A stretch of DNA of 64,000 bases, from contig JAEUVV010000012.1 of NCBI GenBank assembly GCA_016786705.1, positions 124,001 through 188,000 on the forward strand, read 5' to 3'. A program made the translations under genes and the position numbers. Below the pieces are notes generated by a model, which did no database searches, had not been told where the DNA came from, and saw only the letters and a program-made list of their open reading frames with translations. Every line of letters starts with the position of its first letter. Position 1 is the stretch's first letter. This stretch comes from Taibaiella sp. Its GTDB lineage: Bacteria; Bacteroidota; Bacteroidia; Chitinophagales; Chitinophagaceae. This document shows, in pieces, positions 53,751-62,531 of this stretch.

Positions 53751-54671
53751 TTAAAACGGGTTGAATAAATAGTTATCCGGCAAATCATATTGTTTTCGTA
53801 TTGCCGGCAGCCGGTCGTTTATCGTATTCCAGAAATCGGGGTTGGCAAAGCTTTCTGTCCTGAGTATAAAATTTACCAGGGTTTCCTTAAAGGTATTACC
53901 TTCTTGTACTGCTTTTTCTAAAAGCGGTTGAAAAAATGAATTACGTAGCTCGATATCTGTAATATGACAAAGGATTATTGGCTGCCAGTAACTGACGGAT
54001 TGCCCGATTTCTGCTTCGCCAAAATAGCGGCCATGCTTTTTGTAAAAGCGATAAATACTATCGTTTTGTGTACTGAATGCACTCATAAGATTGCGATCCA
54101 TCTGCTCAAGGAATTCGGGGCTTTCTTTTTTATAAGCATACTTTAGTTTTCGGATCCTCTGGTCATTAATTTGGAAGCGGATCACCTGCTCGCCTCCCTC
54201 TTTCCGTGAAGCATTTACGGTATTCCTGTATTTTTCAAGCGCAAGGGCAATTACCGACTCCCTGTTCTGCTCTATATCAAAATATTTAATTAAGGCTATA
54301 TTATCGCCAGTCAGCAGCTCATTAATAATTTCCAAGTAGGATTTCGCTTTTATTTCCCGTAATAAAATATTGCGGCTTTTAATGGAGTCGCCGGTAAAAT
54401 AGTAAGCGGCAACCAGGTAAGGAGTGATGACTTCTTTATAAGCATTATCCCTAACATAAGATGCGCAACTTTTTATTATTGCTTTATAATTATTATCTAA
54501 AACCAAAGAATCGCAAAGCTGCGCTAATGCGGTTTTATCCAGTCGAGCGTCCTGCTTTGGTGGTGACAATAAAGCACCCGGCAAATACCCGCTCTTGGCC
54601 GCGACAGGAGCTGGGACGATTGAAGTAATTAAAAAGAGCATTACTAATGAATATGCCAATAAGTTTTTCAT
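53751..54671 (-). CDS. Exported protein of the grasp-with-spasm locus (copy 2)
   Basis: The 306-residue protein has a signal peptide (MKNLLAYSLVMLFLITSIVPAP) and a helical mature part. It is a close tandem paralogue of 54769-55686; shared blocks include YLVAAYYFTGDSI, QVIRFQINDQRIRKLKYAYK and the C-terminal FWNTINDRLP-IRKQYDLPDN. No family was recognised. It is 8 bp upstream of gwsG, so it belongs to the same transcript. Export of both copies suggests a role outside the cytoplasm in handling the mature peptide or in its immunity; that is inference. Confidence 0.75.
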   Translation of the reverse strand: MKNLLAYSLVMLFLITSIVPAPVAAKSGYLPGALLSPPKQDARLDKTALAQLCDSLVLDNNYKAIIKSCASYVRDNAYKEVITPYLVAAYYFTGDSIKSRNILLREIKAKSYLEIINELLTGDNIALIKYFDIEQNRESVIALALEKYRNTVNASRKEGGEQVIRFQINDQRIRKLKYAYKKESPEFLEQMDRNLMSAFSTQNDSIYRFYKKHGRYFGEAEIGQSVSYWQPIILCHITDIELRNSFFQPLLEKAVQEGNTFKETLVNFILRTESFANPDFWNTINDRLPAIRKQYDLPDNYLFNPF

Positions 54672-54734
54672 AAATAAATTTTGAGCTTCCTGGTCAATTA
54701 ATATATTGAAATTAATAAAATTTATCCAGCAATA

Positions 54735-54763
54735 TCATTATCTGAAAATATAAGCACCATAGC
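54735..54763 (-). repeat. Vestigial copy of the gwsG start (29-bp duplication remnant)
   Basis: 29 bp at 54735-54763 are identical to 53717-53745, which span the gwsG start codon and its first nine codons. Here the reading (MVLIFSDND) ends after twelve codons at a TAA. The remnant lies just behind the 54769 gene, exactly where gwsG lies behind the 53751 gene, so it marks the junction of a tandem duplication. Confidence 0.85.
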
Positions 54764-54768
54764 CTCTG

Positions 54769-55686
54769 TTAAAAAGGAGTCCAAATATAGTTATCCGGCA
54801 AATCATATTGTTTTCTTATTTCCGGCATGCGATCATTTATCGTATTCCAGAAATCGGGGTTGACAAAGCTTTCTGTCCTGAGTATAAAATTCACAAGGCT
54901 TTCCTTGTCGATAGCCCCTTCTTCTACAGCTTTCTCCAAAATGGGTTTAAAAAATGATTGACGAAGCTCAATATCTGTAATATGGGAAAAGTATATCAGC
55001 TGCATACTACTAACACTCTCCCCCACTTCCTTTGCACTAAAATACCGGCCATGCTTTTTATAAAAACTATAAATATGCTCATTTTGTGTACTGTCCGCGA
55101 CGGTAAACCTGCGGCTCAGCTGCTCAAGGAATTCGGGACTTTCTTTTTTATAAGCATACTTCAGTTTGCGAATTCTCTGATCGTTAATTAAGAATCGGAT
55201 CACTTGCTCGCCCTCCTGTTTCCTAGTTGCTTTTCCTGTAGTCTTATATTGTTTAAGCGCCAGGGCTACTACAGGCTTCCTGTTTTGCTCTATATCAAAA
55301 TATTTAATTAATGCAACATTACTGCTTATCAGGGAAAGAAAAATATCTTCATAGGACTTACCATTTAATAATGTGGCCAACATTCTGTTACTCTGAATGG
55401 AGTCGCCTGTGAAATAATATGCGGCAATCAGATAAGGAATAACGGTTTCTTTATAATCACTATCTGAAGCATAGGGCACGCAGTAATTTATTATTTTATT
55501 ATAATCATTCGCCAATACCAATGAATCGCAAAGTTGCGCTAAGGTGGCCTTATCCGGTTGTATTACATGCTGTAAGGTGAGAGATAATGACCGGGGCGCA
55601 TACTGCTCATTGGCCTTAACAGGATATTGAACGAATGCGATAACGAAGAAGAACATTACAAATGAATACGTCGATAAGTTTTTCAT
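54769..55686 (-). CDS. Exported protein of the grasp-with-spasm locus (copy 1)
   Basis: The 305-residue protein has a signal peptide (MKNLSTYSFVMFFFVIAFVQYP) and is collinear with its tandem copy at 53751-54671, starting at the equivalent ATG; a longer in-frame start would add 29 residues without homology. Conserved parts include AQLCDSLVL, YLIAAYYFTGDSI, LIKYFDIEQNRKPVVALAL and KKESPEFLEQL. Function unknown. It is the first large gene behind the precursor. Confidence 0.75.
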   Translation of the reverse strand: MKNLSTYSFVMFFFVIAFVQYPVKANEQYAPRSLSLTLQHVIQPDKATLAQLCDSLVLANDYNKIINYCVPYASDSDYKETVIPYLIAAYYFTGDSIQSNRMLATLLNGKSYEDIFLSLISSNVALIKYFDIEQNRKPVVALALKQYKTTGKATRKQEGEQVIRFLINDQRIRKLKYAYKKESPEFLEQLSRRFTVADSTQNEHIYSFYKKHGRYFSAKEVGESVSSMQLIYFSHITDIELRQSFFKPILEKAVEEGAIDKESLVNFILRTESFVNPDFWNTINDRMPEIRKQYDLPDNYIWTPF

Positions 55687-55807
55687 AAAATTAAAGTTTG
55701 ATCCTGCTGATGACGAGTTTGCAAAAACCAATGGAGTTAAATATAAAATACGCTGATAAAGGGGCTGCCTCATATGCCGGCCAGCCCCCGGTACTCATAA
55801 CACTAGG

Positions 55808-56068
55808 CTATTTATAATACCAATCGTAGGTACCTTTAAACATTTCAGTGGATACGCCCTGGACAACTACCTCCCCGGTGCTGTCAATGGTAACGGCCAT
55901 ATCATACCATTCCCCTTTGGTTCCGCATTTAGAATATTTTGAGGTATCTTTTTTACCAGTCGGGATGTGGTCTGTTTCAAATGTCGCACCTCCGTTTACT
56001 AAGCGCATCATTTCAGGAGATAATGTTTGTGCCGCGAATTTTCCGCTTTTTAAGCTTTCCAGTTTCAT
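55808..56068 (-). CDS. Putative RiPP precursor peptide with double-Gly leader
   Basis: The 86-residue peptide starts MKLESLKSGKFAAQTLSPEM, followed by a leader end LVNGG (Gly26-Gly27) as in the GG-type natural product precursors of Bacteroidota. The 59-residue following part is rich in Thr, Ser, Lys, Asp and Glu (ETDHIPTGKKDTSKYSKCG, then GEWYDMAVTIDSTGEVVV, then an aromatic end), which supplies acceptor and donor side chains for the ATP-grasp enzyme. I chose the ATG at 56068 because the leader begins there; upstream in-frame codons are unlike a leader. It is the first gene of the grasp-with-spasm transcript behind the AraC regulator. Confidence 0.75.
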   Translation of the reverse strand: MKLESLKSGKFAAQTLSPEMMRLVNGGATFETDHIPTGKKDTSKYSKCGTKGEWYDMAVTIDSTGEVVVQGVSTEMFKGTYDWYYK

Positions 56069-56274
56069 AAATTCATTTTTTAGTTGTTGTAAAAATCCCT
56101 TTACGCACATGGGTGTAAGCGCTTTCCTTTCCCTGTTTTTCTTTGGCCGGGCAAGGATCAAGGCCGCAATTCTTCGCGCTAAAGAATGTTTGAATTCAAG
56201 GGCTAAACTAGAAAGCGGCTATGTAGAAAAAATGGCAATTAAAGCCAAGTTTATGTGCAGATTCGGACAAGGCA

Positions 56275-57045
56275 TTACAACTGGAGCTGATAAAATTTAT
56301 TTCTGATTTCCGTAGGTGTCAATCCATACAGGGCTTTCACGTACCGGCTGAATGTGCTGACATCCTTACACTTCAGGTCATCAGCTATATCAAAAAATGT
56401 ATGCAACTTTTGAACAATGATCCTGAAAATGACCTTCAATTGTATATAATAATTAAGGATACCGGAAGGAGATAAATTAAATACTGATTTAGTAATGCGG
56501 TAAAGTGTTTTTTCAGAAACATGAATAGAACCGGCAAGATTATTAATATTCAGCTCAAAATCAACATTCGTGCTTTTCAATACTTCCATAAGCGCTACTG
56601 CTTTGCTTATATATTGCAGCGAGGGCAAGGAGCGCATAAATAAAGGGTCGCACCTGAATAAACTATTGAATAATTTATCCAGGTCAAAATGAACCGGGTC
56701 CATATCTCCGGGTTTTATTGTTTTGTTTTTTTGATAGGTTAGCCTTAGCAAATAAACATGCTGCAATTCCGATAAGCAGGACTGCGGAATTTGGATACAA
56801 TAATAATCACCTACCATCTGGGGAAAATACAACAGCTGATGGGACGGGATAAATACCAGCTCTCCTTTAGCCGGTTGCTGAGAGATAAAGTCAACAAAAA
56901 CAACCGCCGAAGGTTCACTGACAAAATAAAGTAACCTGTGCTGCTCGCTTATAGTACAGCCTGTAATGGACACTTGGTTATATAAAATTTCAATTTCATT
57001 TTTTTCAGTGCTTAATACCTTTAGTTTTTTATAGATTTCAACCAT
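56275..57045 (-). CDS. AraC-family transcriptional regulator
   Basis: The 256-residue regulator has an N-terminal effector-like region and a C-terminal pair of helix-turn-helix motifs: NINNLAGSIHVSEKTLYRI and FFDIADDLKCKDVSTFSRYV with the closing YGLTPTEIRNKF of AraC proteins. It lies 206 bp upstream of the precursor gene on the same strand and is the likely regulator of the peptide locus. The sensed molecule is unknown. Confidence 0.85.
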   Translation of the reverse strand: MVEIYKKLKVLSTEKNEIEILYNQVSITGCTISEQHRLLYFVSEPSAVVFVDFISQQPAKGELVFIPSHQLLYFPQMVGDYYCIQIPQSCLSELQHVYLLRLTYQKNKTIKPGDMDPVHFDLDKLFNSLFRCDPLFMRSLPSLQYISKAVALMEVLKSTNVDFELNINNLAGSIHVSEKTLYRITKSVFNLSPSGILNYYIQLKVIFRIIVQKLHTFFDIADDLKCKDVSTFSRYVKALYGLTPTEIRNKFYQLQL

Positions 57046-57231
57046 GACCGATAATGATTAGTTTTCGACCTCATGATATATGCAGGTTTATAGCCTGAAA
57101 ATAAACCGGTACAAAAGGCTAAAAAATCCGGCAGGAGAATATTTTAGCTAATGCTATAGGCATAGGGGATATTATATAGGATAGCAATATGAATACGGGT
57201 GAACGAGGTAAGTATTAGCCTGTAAAAACAA

Positions 57232-57255
57232 AAAGACCTCATTGCTGAGGTCTTT
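57232..57255 (-). terminator. Terminator of the FMN reductase gene
   Basis: AAAGACCTC (57232-57240) pairs with GAGGTCTTT (57247-57255) across a 6-nt loop; on the minus strand TTTGTTTTTA follows. Confidence 0.75.
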
Positions 57256-57279
57256 ACTATTAAACTATGTGGGGACTAA

Positions 57280-57831
57280 TTAAAATTTAGCGGCGAAGCT
57301 TATATAGGCATCCAGTGCTTCTAATAAAAACGCAGCGGTTTCTTTGTTGACCAGTTGGCCATTATCATCAAAGTAATCCTGCACATTGGCCAGGTAAACT
57401 TCCGGTTGCTGCAGTGTGGGCATATTCAAAAAAGTTAACACCTGCCTTAAATGATGGTTAGCGCCAAATCCGCTGATACCACTTATAGAAGAAGAAATAA
57501 CCATTGCAGGCTTAGCGTTCCAGACATTTTTCCCATATGGCCTGGAGGCCACGTCCAGCGCATTCTTGAGCGCTGCCGGAATAGAACGGTTATGCTCCGG
57601 AGTAATAAAAATGATTCCCGCAACTGCTTTTACTTTTTGCCTGAAATCATCATAAACGGCGGGGCTTCCTGATGTATCATAATCCTGGTTATAAAGCGGG
57701 AGGTCCGCGATCTCAATAAGTTCCAGCTGGTAACCTTCAGGAGTATGCGCTATTAAAAAATCAGCGATCTTTTTCGTGTACGCGCCTTTACGGATTGAAC
57801 CTACGACGATACCTATACGTTTTGCTGCCAT
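57280..57831 (-). CDS. NADPH-dependent FMN reductase family protein
   Basis: The 183-residue flavodoxin-fold protein has the N-terminal phosphate loop GSIRKGAYTKKIADFL, a DLPLYNQD segment and the FMN contact region FITPEHNRSIPAALKNALD. Such enzymes reduce FMN, quinones or azo compounds with NAD(P)H. The gene is monocistronic, followed by a terminator. Confidence 0.92.
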   Translation of the reverse strand: MAAKRIGIVVGSIRKGAYTKKIADFLIAHTPEGYQLELIEIADLPLYNQDYDTSGSPAVYDDFRQKVKAVAGIIFITPEHNRSIPAALKNALDVASRPYGKNVWNAKPAMVISSSISGISGFGANHHLRQVLTFLNMPTLQQPEVYLANVQDYFDDNGQLVNKETAAFLLEALDAYISFAAKF

Positions 57832-57980
57832 AAGAATATTTTTTTGATTTGTCTTATAAAATTAAGCAAACTGCCTGGATATCAATTGATAATATTTTGC
57901 TATTATAGTGCCGCTTCAGGCAGGATACCTCATAAAACTATACTTACAAAAGCAGGAACAGTATCTTTCCGGGCGGAAGA

Positions 57981-58385
57981 TCAGGTTTTATCAATTGCTA
58001 CCGCTACTTTGTACTCAAGCCAAACCAGTAGGGTAATGACCAGCAGCTCCGCTACAAAATATATGATACCCAATATAGTAAGTTCAGTATAATAGATTAC
58101 CAAAAGGACTGAAGTGAGTATGCAATATAGCAGGTTAGCTATAGCCATCCCCTTTATAAAGGAAGATCTGCGTTTTTTCAGCAAAAGAGCACAAACGCCC
58201 GAATAGCTGCAAAGCAGCAATGCAATAAGTGCAAGCTTTCTTAATACACCTGGCGGCATACCTGTCCACGGACAGCAATTATACCATATAATACCCAACA
58301 TGAAAGCTGTGATCAAAGCACCAAAAGCGTCCATTAAAAACAATACCCGGGTTCGCTTTGCCAGGTACTCGGTTATTCTTTGCAC
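57981..58385 (-). CDS. Four-helix membrane protein, hypothetical
   Basis: The 134-residue protein has four hydrophobic helices (near 15-35, 48-68, 75-98, 103-125). A periplasmic or loop Cys-Cys pair (WYNCCPWTG) lies after the first helix. No family was identified. It is 49 bp downstream of a GNAT gene on the same strand. Confidence 0.65.
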   Translation of the reverse strand: MQRITEYLAKRTRVLFLMDAFGALITAFMLGIIWYNCCPWTGMPPGVLRKLALIALLLCSYSGVCALLLKKRRSSFIKGMAIANLLYCILTSVLLVIYYTELTILGIIYFVAELLVITLLVWLEYKVAVAIDKT

Positions 58386-58434
58386 TTTTTTTGTTGTAAT
58401 TTATAAAAAATATTTTACCGGCGCCTGTTTTCCA

Positions 58435-58929
58435 TCAGGATCTTTTCAGCATAAGTTTTTCAGTAGGCACATCATCTTCAATACCCAGGAAACAGGTGCT
58501 GAAACCGAATTTTTCAAGCAGTTTTTTTGAGGCTTTATTATCCGGGTCTATCAGGCCGATAATATCTTTTGAAGGTGCTACTTCATCAGCCAATGCCAGC
58601 ATTTTCTGCCCTATCATGGCACCATAACCCTTACCCCAATATTCAGGCTTAAGGATATAACCAATCTCTAGTACAGACGGGTCATGCTTATAGTGCACCA
58701 GTTTACAATCACCGATAAATATACCATCCTCTTTGTATACCTTAAAATAACCCAGGGCTTCTTCTGCCCTGCCCTGCTCCAGGATCGAAAGAAATTTAGC
58801 CCGGGCCTGCCCCGCTGTCAAGCCTTTCCCGGAAATATAACGCATCACATCGTCTTGCTTTACGATAGAATAATAGTTTTCAAAATCCTGTGCTTCATAT
58901 TTACTAAAAGACAATTTACCGTCGCTCAT
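58435..58929 (-). CDS. GNAT-family N-acetyltransferase (RimJ/RimL-like)
   Basis: The 164-residue protein has the GNAT_3 layout: an N-terminal YYSIVKQDDVMRYISGKGLT segment, GDCKLVHYKHDPSVLEIGYI, the acetyl-CoA loop KPEYWGKGYGAMIGQK and the LIDPDNKASKKLLEKFGF motif. It is expected to acetylate a protein amino terminus, an antibiotic or a small amine; the substrate is unknown. Confidence 0.9.
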   Translation of the reverse strand: MSDGKLSFSKYEAQDFENYYSIVKQDDVMRYISGKGLTAGQARAKFLSILEQGRAEEALGYFKVYKEDGIFIGDCKLVHYKHDPSVLEIGYILKPEYWGKGYGAMIGQKMLALADEVAPSKDIIGLIDPDNKASKKLLEKFGFSTCFLGIEDDVPTEKLMLKRS

Positions 58930-58960
58930 AAATCCTGCTTAAATGTTAATAATCGATGAC

Positions 58961-59608
58961 CTACAATTCAAAACTTTCAATATGTGGCGCGCCGATCAAA
59001 AAATTTTCAAGCTCAACCATACGCCTGGAAGCCACAACAATATTGAACGTCACAATTACCTTACCGCCTGCCGACTCCAGTCTTATCTGTTCTACACTCC
59101 GCGCATAAAGCCTGAGGTCCTGTGACACCCGTTGCTTAAGTTCCATATTACTTTCAGCAAGCACGATCTTCAGCACCCTGTTCGCCCTGCCGGAGAGCAG
59201 CTTGGCATTCAGGAACCTGCCGCTATAAATAATGATCAGGCAGGAGCTGAGGAAAATAATAGCGGCAAATACTTCGCCGAAACCAATGGCCATACCTATT
59301 GCCGCGGCGATCCATATTACACTGGCTGTGGTTAGCCCGGAAACGGAGAATCCATCTTTAAAAATAACCCCGGCGCCTAAAAAGCCTATACCACTCACTA
59401 CATAGGAAGCAATACGGCCCGCATCGGCATACTGGTCCCCGATCTTCAGGGAAAGTACCGTAAACAGGCAGGAGCCAAGACAAATCACGCTGATCGTTTT
59501 AAGGCCGGCGGCCTTATCTTTCAATTCGCGCTCCATGCCCAGTATCGCACCCGCCGCTACTGCCATCAGCGCTTTATATACATCAATAATATCCCAGGAT
59601 TCAAACAT
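58961..59608 (-). CDS. MgtC/SapB-family membrane protein
   Basis: The 215-residue protein has the MgtC N-terminal helices with AAGAILGMERELKDKAAGLK, SYVVSGIGFLGAGVIFKDG and GLTTASVIWIAAAIGMAIG, and a cytoplasmic ACT-like C-terminal domain. MgtC proteins are linked to magnesium limitation and inhibition of the ATP synthase in some pathogens; the role here is open. It lies 31 bp upstream of the GNAT gene. Confidence 0.93.
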   Translation of the reverse strand: MFESWDIIDVYKALMAVAAGAILGMERELKDKAAGLKTISVICLGSCLFTVLSLKIGDQYADAGRIASYVVSGIGFLGAGVIFKDGFSVSGLTTASVIWIAAAIGMAIGFGEVFAAIIFLSSCLIIIYSGRFLNAKLLSGRANRVLKIVLAESNMELKQRVSQDLRLYARSVEQIRLESAGGKVIVTFNIVVASRRMVELENFLIGAPHIESFEL

Positions 59609-59747
59609 AAACCTAAATATATACCATTACCGTCTTTATACGGCAATTTAAGGGTTCAAACTATAATTACTCCCAAATTTAACAATTATCAAGCTTGTAA
59701 CCTGCCCCGGCATGCTGTTATAAATCTAGTTAGTTATAATATTTTAA

Positions 59748-60134
59748 CTAACTTTCAATTTGTAATTGCTCATATGGCACATTAAAGAAAAAATAAAAAA
59801 TAAGGGTCCCGCATGCATAGCAAACCACGTCCCACCCGTCTGCTGTAAAGCCCATACTCCATCTGGGAAAAAGATATTCCGCTACAAAGCTTACAACTAT
59901 AAATAAAACGATTACCTCGAAAAGAGAAAAAACATAATGCAGGTCTTTTTTAAATAAAATCCGGCGTTCCCATAGCATTAAATGCAGCAGGATGGGCATC
60001 AACAAAAGAGGGTCAAGATAATTATCAATCACAGGTATCCTTATCTCCAACCACTTTTCCAGGAATTGGTGAAGCAATACCAATAAAAGCATCCCGGCAA
60101 ACCAGGCACTAGATATTTTCTTAAGATATATCAT
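59748..60134 (-). CDS. Small multi-pass membrane protein, hypothetical
   Basis: The 128-residue protein has four hydrophobic segments with a conserved-looking VIDNYLDPLLLMPILLHLML helix and a C-terminal FYFFFNVPYEQL. It is probably an uncharacterised membrane family of Bacteroidota. Its ATG touches the stop codon of the 71-residue membrane protein gene upstream (shared base at 60134), so the two are translationally coupled. Confidence 0.65.
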   Translation of the reverse strand: MIYLKKISSAWFAGMLLLVLLHQFLEKWLEIRIPVIDNYLDPLLLMPILLHLMLWERRILFKKDLHYVFSLFEVIVLFIVVSFVAEYLFPRWSMGFTADGWDVVCYACGTLIFYFFFNVPYEQLQIES

Positions 60135-60349
60135 TACAATAACATAACAAATATAACCCCCAGCAGCAATAACAACACAGGGGATATCAAGACTACAAAG
60201 ATGGCAACGGGAATCTTTAAAATGGATTTGACTATTTTAAGTACTATGTTATCCTCTGGGGATGGCTTCAAAAAATTGATAAAATGTCCTGCAACCTCCT
60301 TTACCCATTCTATTAAATTTTCACCGGCGCTTTTATCCTTATCTTCCAT
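60134..60349 (-). CDS. Small single-pass membrane protein, hypothetical
   Basis: The 71-residue protein has an acidic, amphipathic N-terminal half and a strong C-terminal membrane helix (IPVAIFVVLISPVLLLLLGV). It lies 3 bp behind the DUF389 gene and overlaps the next membrane protein gene by one base, so it is part of a compact three-gene operon. Function unknown. Confidence 0.65.
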   Translation of the reverse strand: MEDKDKSAGENLIEWVKEVAGHFINFLKPSPEDNIVLKIVKSILKIPVAIFVVLISPVLLLLLGVIFVMLL

Positions 60350-60352
60350 AAG

Positions 60353-61642
60353 TTAGTCTTGCTTGATCATTACCACATTCCGGATGTTTAACCTTTCTTT
60401 CAGCCAATCTTTAACTTTTTGCTCCTCTGGCTTTTGTAAGGACTGGTAAAGAATTACAAACTGCATCTGTACACTATCGGTATTCGGGTATTGCTCAATT
60501 TTGCCTAAAGAAATATTTTTAATCGCAGGGAATAGAATATTCAGTTCTTTCACTAAGGTAGAATCACTAAATTTATATTGATCCAATTCCAACCGAAGCT
60601 TGTTAATCGCCAGGTCTTTTTCCGAGATGGCACTTTCCTTTTTATTAATTTCATTTAAAATCTCGGCTTTCAGGTTATCATCATTCTGCCGGAATGAAAG
60701 TTCTGTATTTTCCGCCCCCAGGCTTTTTAAAATACGATTATACTTTTCAATTTCTATGTCTGTAAGCTGTTTGTTCAGCAACGCGAGCTCAACCTTCCTG
60801 GGATTGCTGTTATAGTTGATCTTTTTATGAATAACCATATACCCGTTATTTACAAATTCAACATTTATAAAGTTCTCAACTGTTTTGGTAAACGTTTTTT
60901 CATTCCACAACCGGTAAGCTAAATAAAAGCTCGGTACGATCATAACAAATATCAATGTCGTAATGCCGGCCCTGATTTGCCTTGCATAGCGAATATTTTT
61001 AAAATTAGCTGCAGGGTATTTCAAATATTTGACAACGAAAAAGGTGGCTATACATATAAAAAAGCAGTTAATGGAATAGAGGTAAAAAGCACCTGCGAAA
61101 TAACTAAAATTGAAAGTAGCAATACCATAACCTGCAGTACAAAGCGGTGGCATCAATGCGGTAGCGATCGCGACGCCGGGAATCGGATTGCCCTTTTCCA
61201 CACGGGTAATTGCGATAACCCCTACCAGCCCGCCAAAGAAAGCAATAAGCACATCGTAAATATTAGGGGCGGTCCTGGCCAGTAATTCAGACTGCACATC
61301 CTTAAAGGGGCTTAAATAGAAATAGGCTGCCGACACTAAAAGACTTACCACGGTCGCGATAACCAGGTTTTTCATCGATTTCTTTAACAATGCGAAATCA
61401 AAAGTACCCAGTGCAAATCCGGCCCCCACAATCGGCCCCATTAAGGGTGAGATTAACATCGCACCGATAATTACAGCAGTAGAGTTTACATTTAAGCCTA
61501 TAGAAGCTATTATTATAGCACAGGCAAGGATCCAGAGGTTAGAACCACGGAAAGATATGTTGCTGATTACATTCTCCAGCACTTTACGCTTATCCTCTTC
61601 TCCATTATGCAGATTAATAAAATCAAAAATTCTGTTGCTCAT
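60353..61642 (-). CDS. DUF389 (TIGR00341-like) membrane protein
   Basis: The 429-residue protein has the DUF389 membrane core: ACAIIIASIGLNVNSTAVII, GAMLISPLMGPIVGAGFALG, and ALMPPLCTAGYGIATFNFSY. After about residue 240 a long soluble, partly coiled-coil region (about 260-429) follows. The function of the family is not established. It is 10 bp from the ion channel gene upstream, so both may be cotranscribed. Confidence 0.9.
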   Translation of the reverse strand: MSNRIFDFINLHNGEEDKRKVLENVISNISFRGSNLWILACAIIIASIGLNVNSTAVIIGAMLISPLMGPIVGAGFALGTFDFALLKKSMKNLVIATVVSLLVSAAYFYLSPFKDVQSELLARTAPNIYDVLIAFFGGLVGVIAITRVEKGNPIPGVAIATALMPPLCTAGYGIATFNFSYFAGAFYLYSINCFFICIATFFVVKYLKYPAANFKNIRYARQIRAGITTLIFVMIVPSFYLAYRLWNEKTFTKTVENFINVEFVNNGYMVIHKKINYNSNPRKVELALLNKQLTDIEIEKYNRILKSLGAENTELSFRQNDDNLKAEILNEINKKESAISEKDLAINKLRLELDQYKFSDSTLVKELNILFPAIKNISLGKIEQYPNTDSVQMQFVILYQSLQKPEEQKVKDWLKERLNIRNVVMIKQD

Positions 61643-61652
61643 AAACTTAGCA

Positions 61653-62531
61653 TTAAATATTTAGTTGATGTCCGCAATGATAGCAGTATTCCGCGTCATT
61701 GCGGTGACCTTCTACATTACAATGTGCGCAAACCGTTCCGTTTAGCGTATTACTGTCTTTTTCCTTTCGTTGCTGCTCATTTAAGGATTTTCCTACTTCT
61801 TTAGCAATTTCCACACCTACTATACCGGTGGGCACTGCAATTATACCATAACCGGTCACCATGAGCACCATTGATAAGAACTGGCCTAAAGCTGTTGCGG
61901 GCACCATGTCCCCATATCCAACCGTGGTCAGGGTAACGATCGTATAAAAAACGCTTTTGGGAATACTTGTAAAACCGTTTGCCGGTCCTTCAATATAATA
62001 CATGAGCGTTCCTATAAGAATCGCAATTATCAGGACTGTATACAGGAAAACGAAAATCTTAGCCCGGCTGGCCATCAAAGCGACTTTTAACTTTGACGAT
62101 TCCTGCATAAACTCCATCAACCTAAATACCCTGAACAAACGCAATAATCTTAAAATGCGCAAACTACTCAGGATGTGACTTCCTTTGATAAACAGGGAAA
62201 GAAACATCGGCATTATTGAAAGCAAATCAATGATGCCATAAAAACTGAAAATGTACTTAAGCGGCTTTTTACTTACAAAAATCCTAAGCGCGTACTCAAG
62301 AGAAAAAATGATCGTAAAAATCCATTCCAGGATAATCAATTCACTATGGTAATAAAGATCAATGCCCTCGATCGTTTCCGCCATAATTGTAAAAACACTA
62401 AGCAGGATAGCGATCAATAGACCCACATCAAAAGCTTTGCCTGCAGGTGTATTTACACCATAAATGATAATATATACTTGCTGTCGAAAAAGGTCCAGTT
62501 TGCTTTTGGGATTATCGAAATATGAAGGCAT
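61653..62531 (-). CDS. Voltage-gated-type potassium channel with C-terminal zinc ribbon
   Basis: The 292-residue ion transporter has six membrane helices, an S4-like Arg series (SLRILRLLRLFRVFRLMEFM), a pore helix and the K+ selectivity filter TTVGYGD. The last 30 residues form a zinc ribbon, with CAHC and CYHC pairs. This adds a metal- or redox-responsive tail to a Kv-like pore. It leads the minus-strand group with the DUF389 gene. Confidence 0.92.
   Translation of the reverse strand: MPSYFDNPKSKLDLFRQQVYIIIYGVNTPAGKAFDVGLLIAILLSVFTIMAETIEGIDLYYHSELIILEWIFTIIFSLEYALRIFVSKKPLKYIFSFYGIIDLLSIMPMFLSLFIKGSHILSSLRILRLLRLFRVFRLMEFMQESSKLKVALMASRAKIFVFLYTVLIIAILIGTLMYYIEGPANGFTSIPKSVFYTIVTLTTVGYGDMVPATALGQFLSMVLMVTGYGIIAVPTGIVGVEIAKEVGKSLNEQQRKEKDSNTLNGTVCAHCNVEGHRNDAEYCYHCGHQLNI

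Noticed and set aside
57082..57095. GG-N10-GC on the minus strand before the AraC gene
   Set aside because: Beyond the two dinucleotides only part of each box matches; such hits are expected often by chance.
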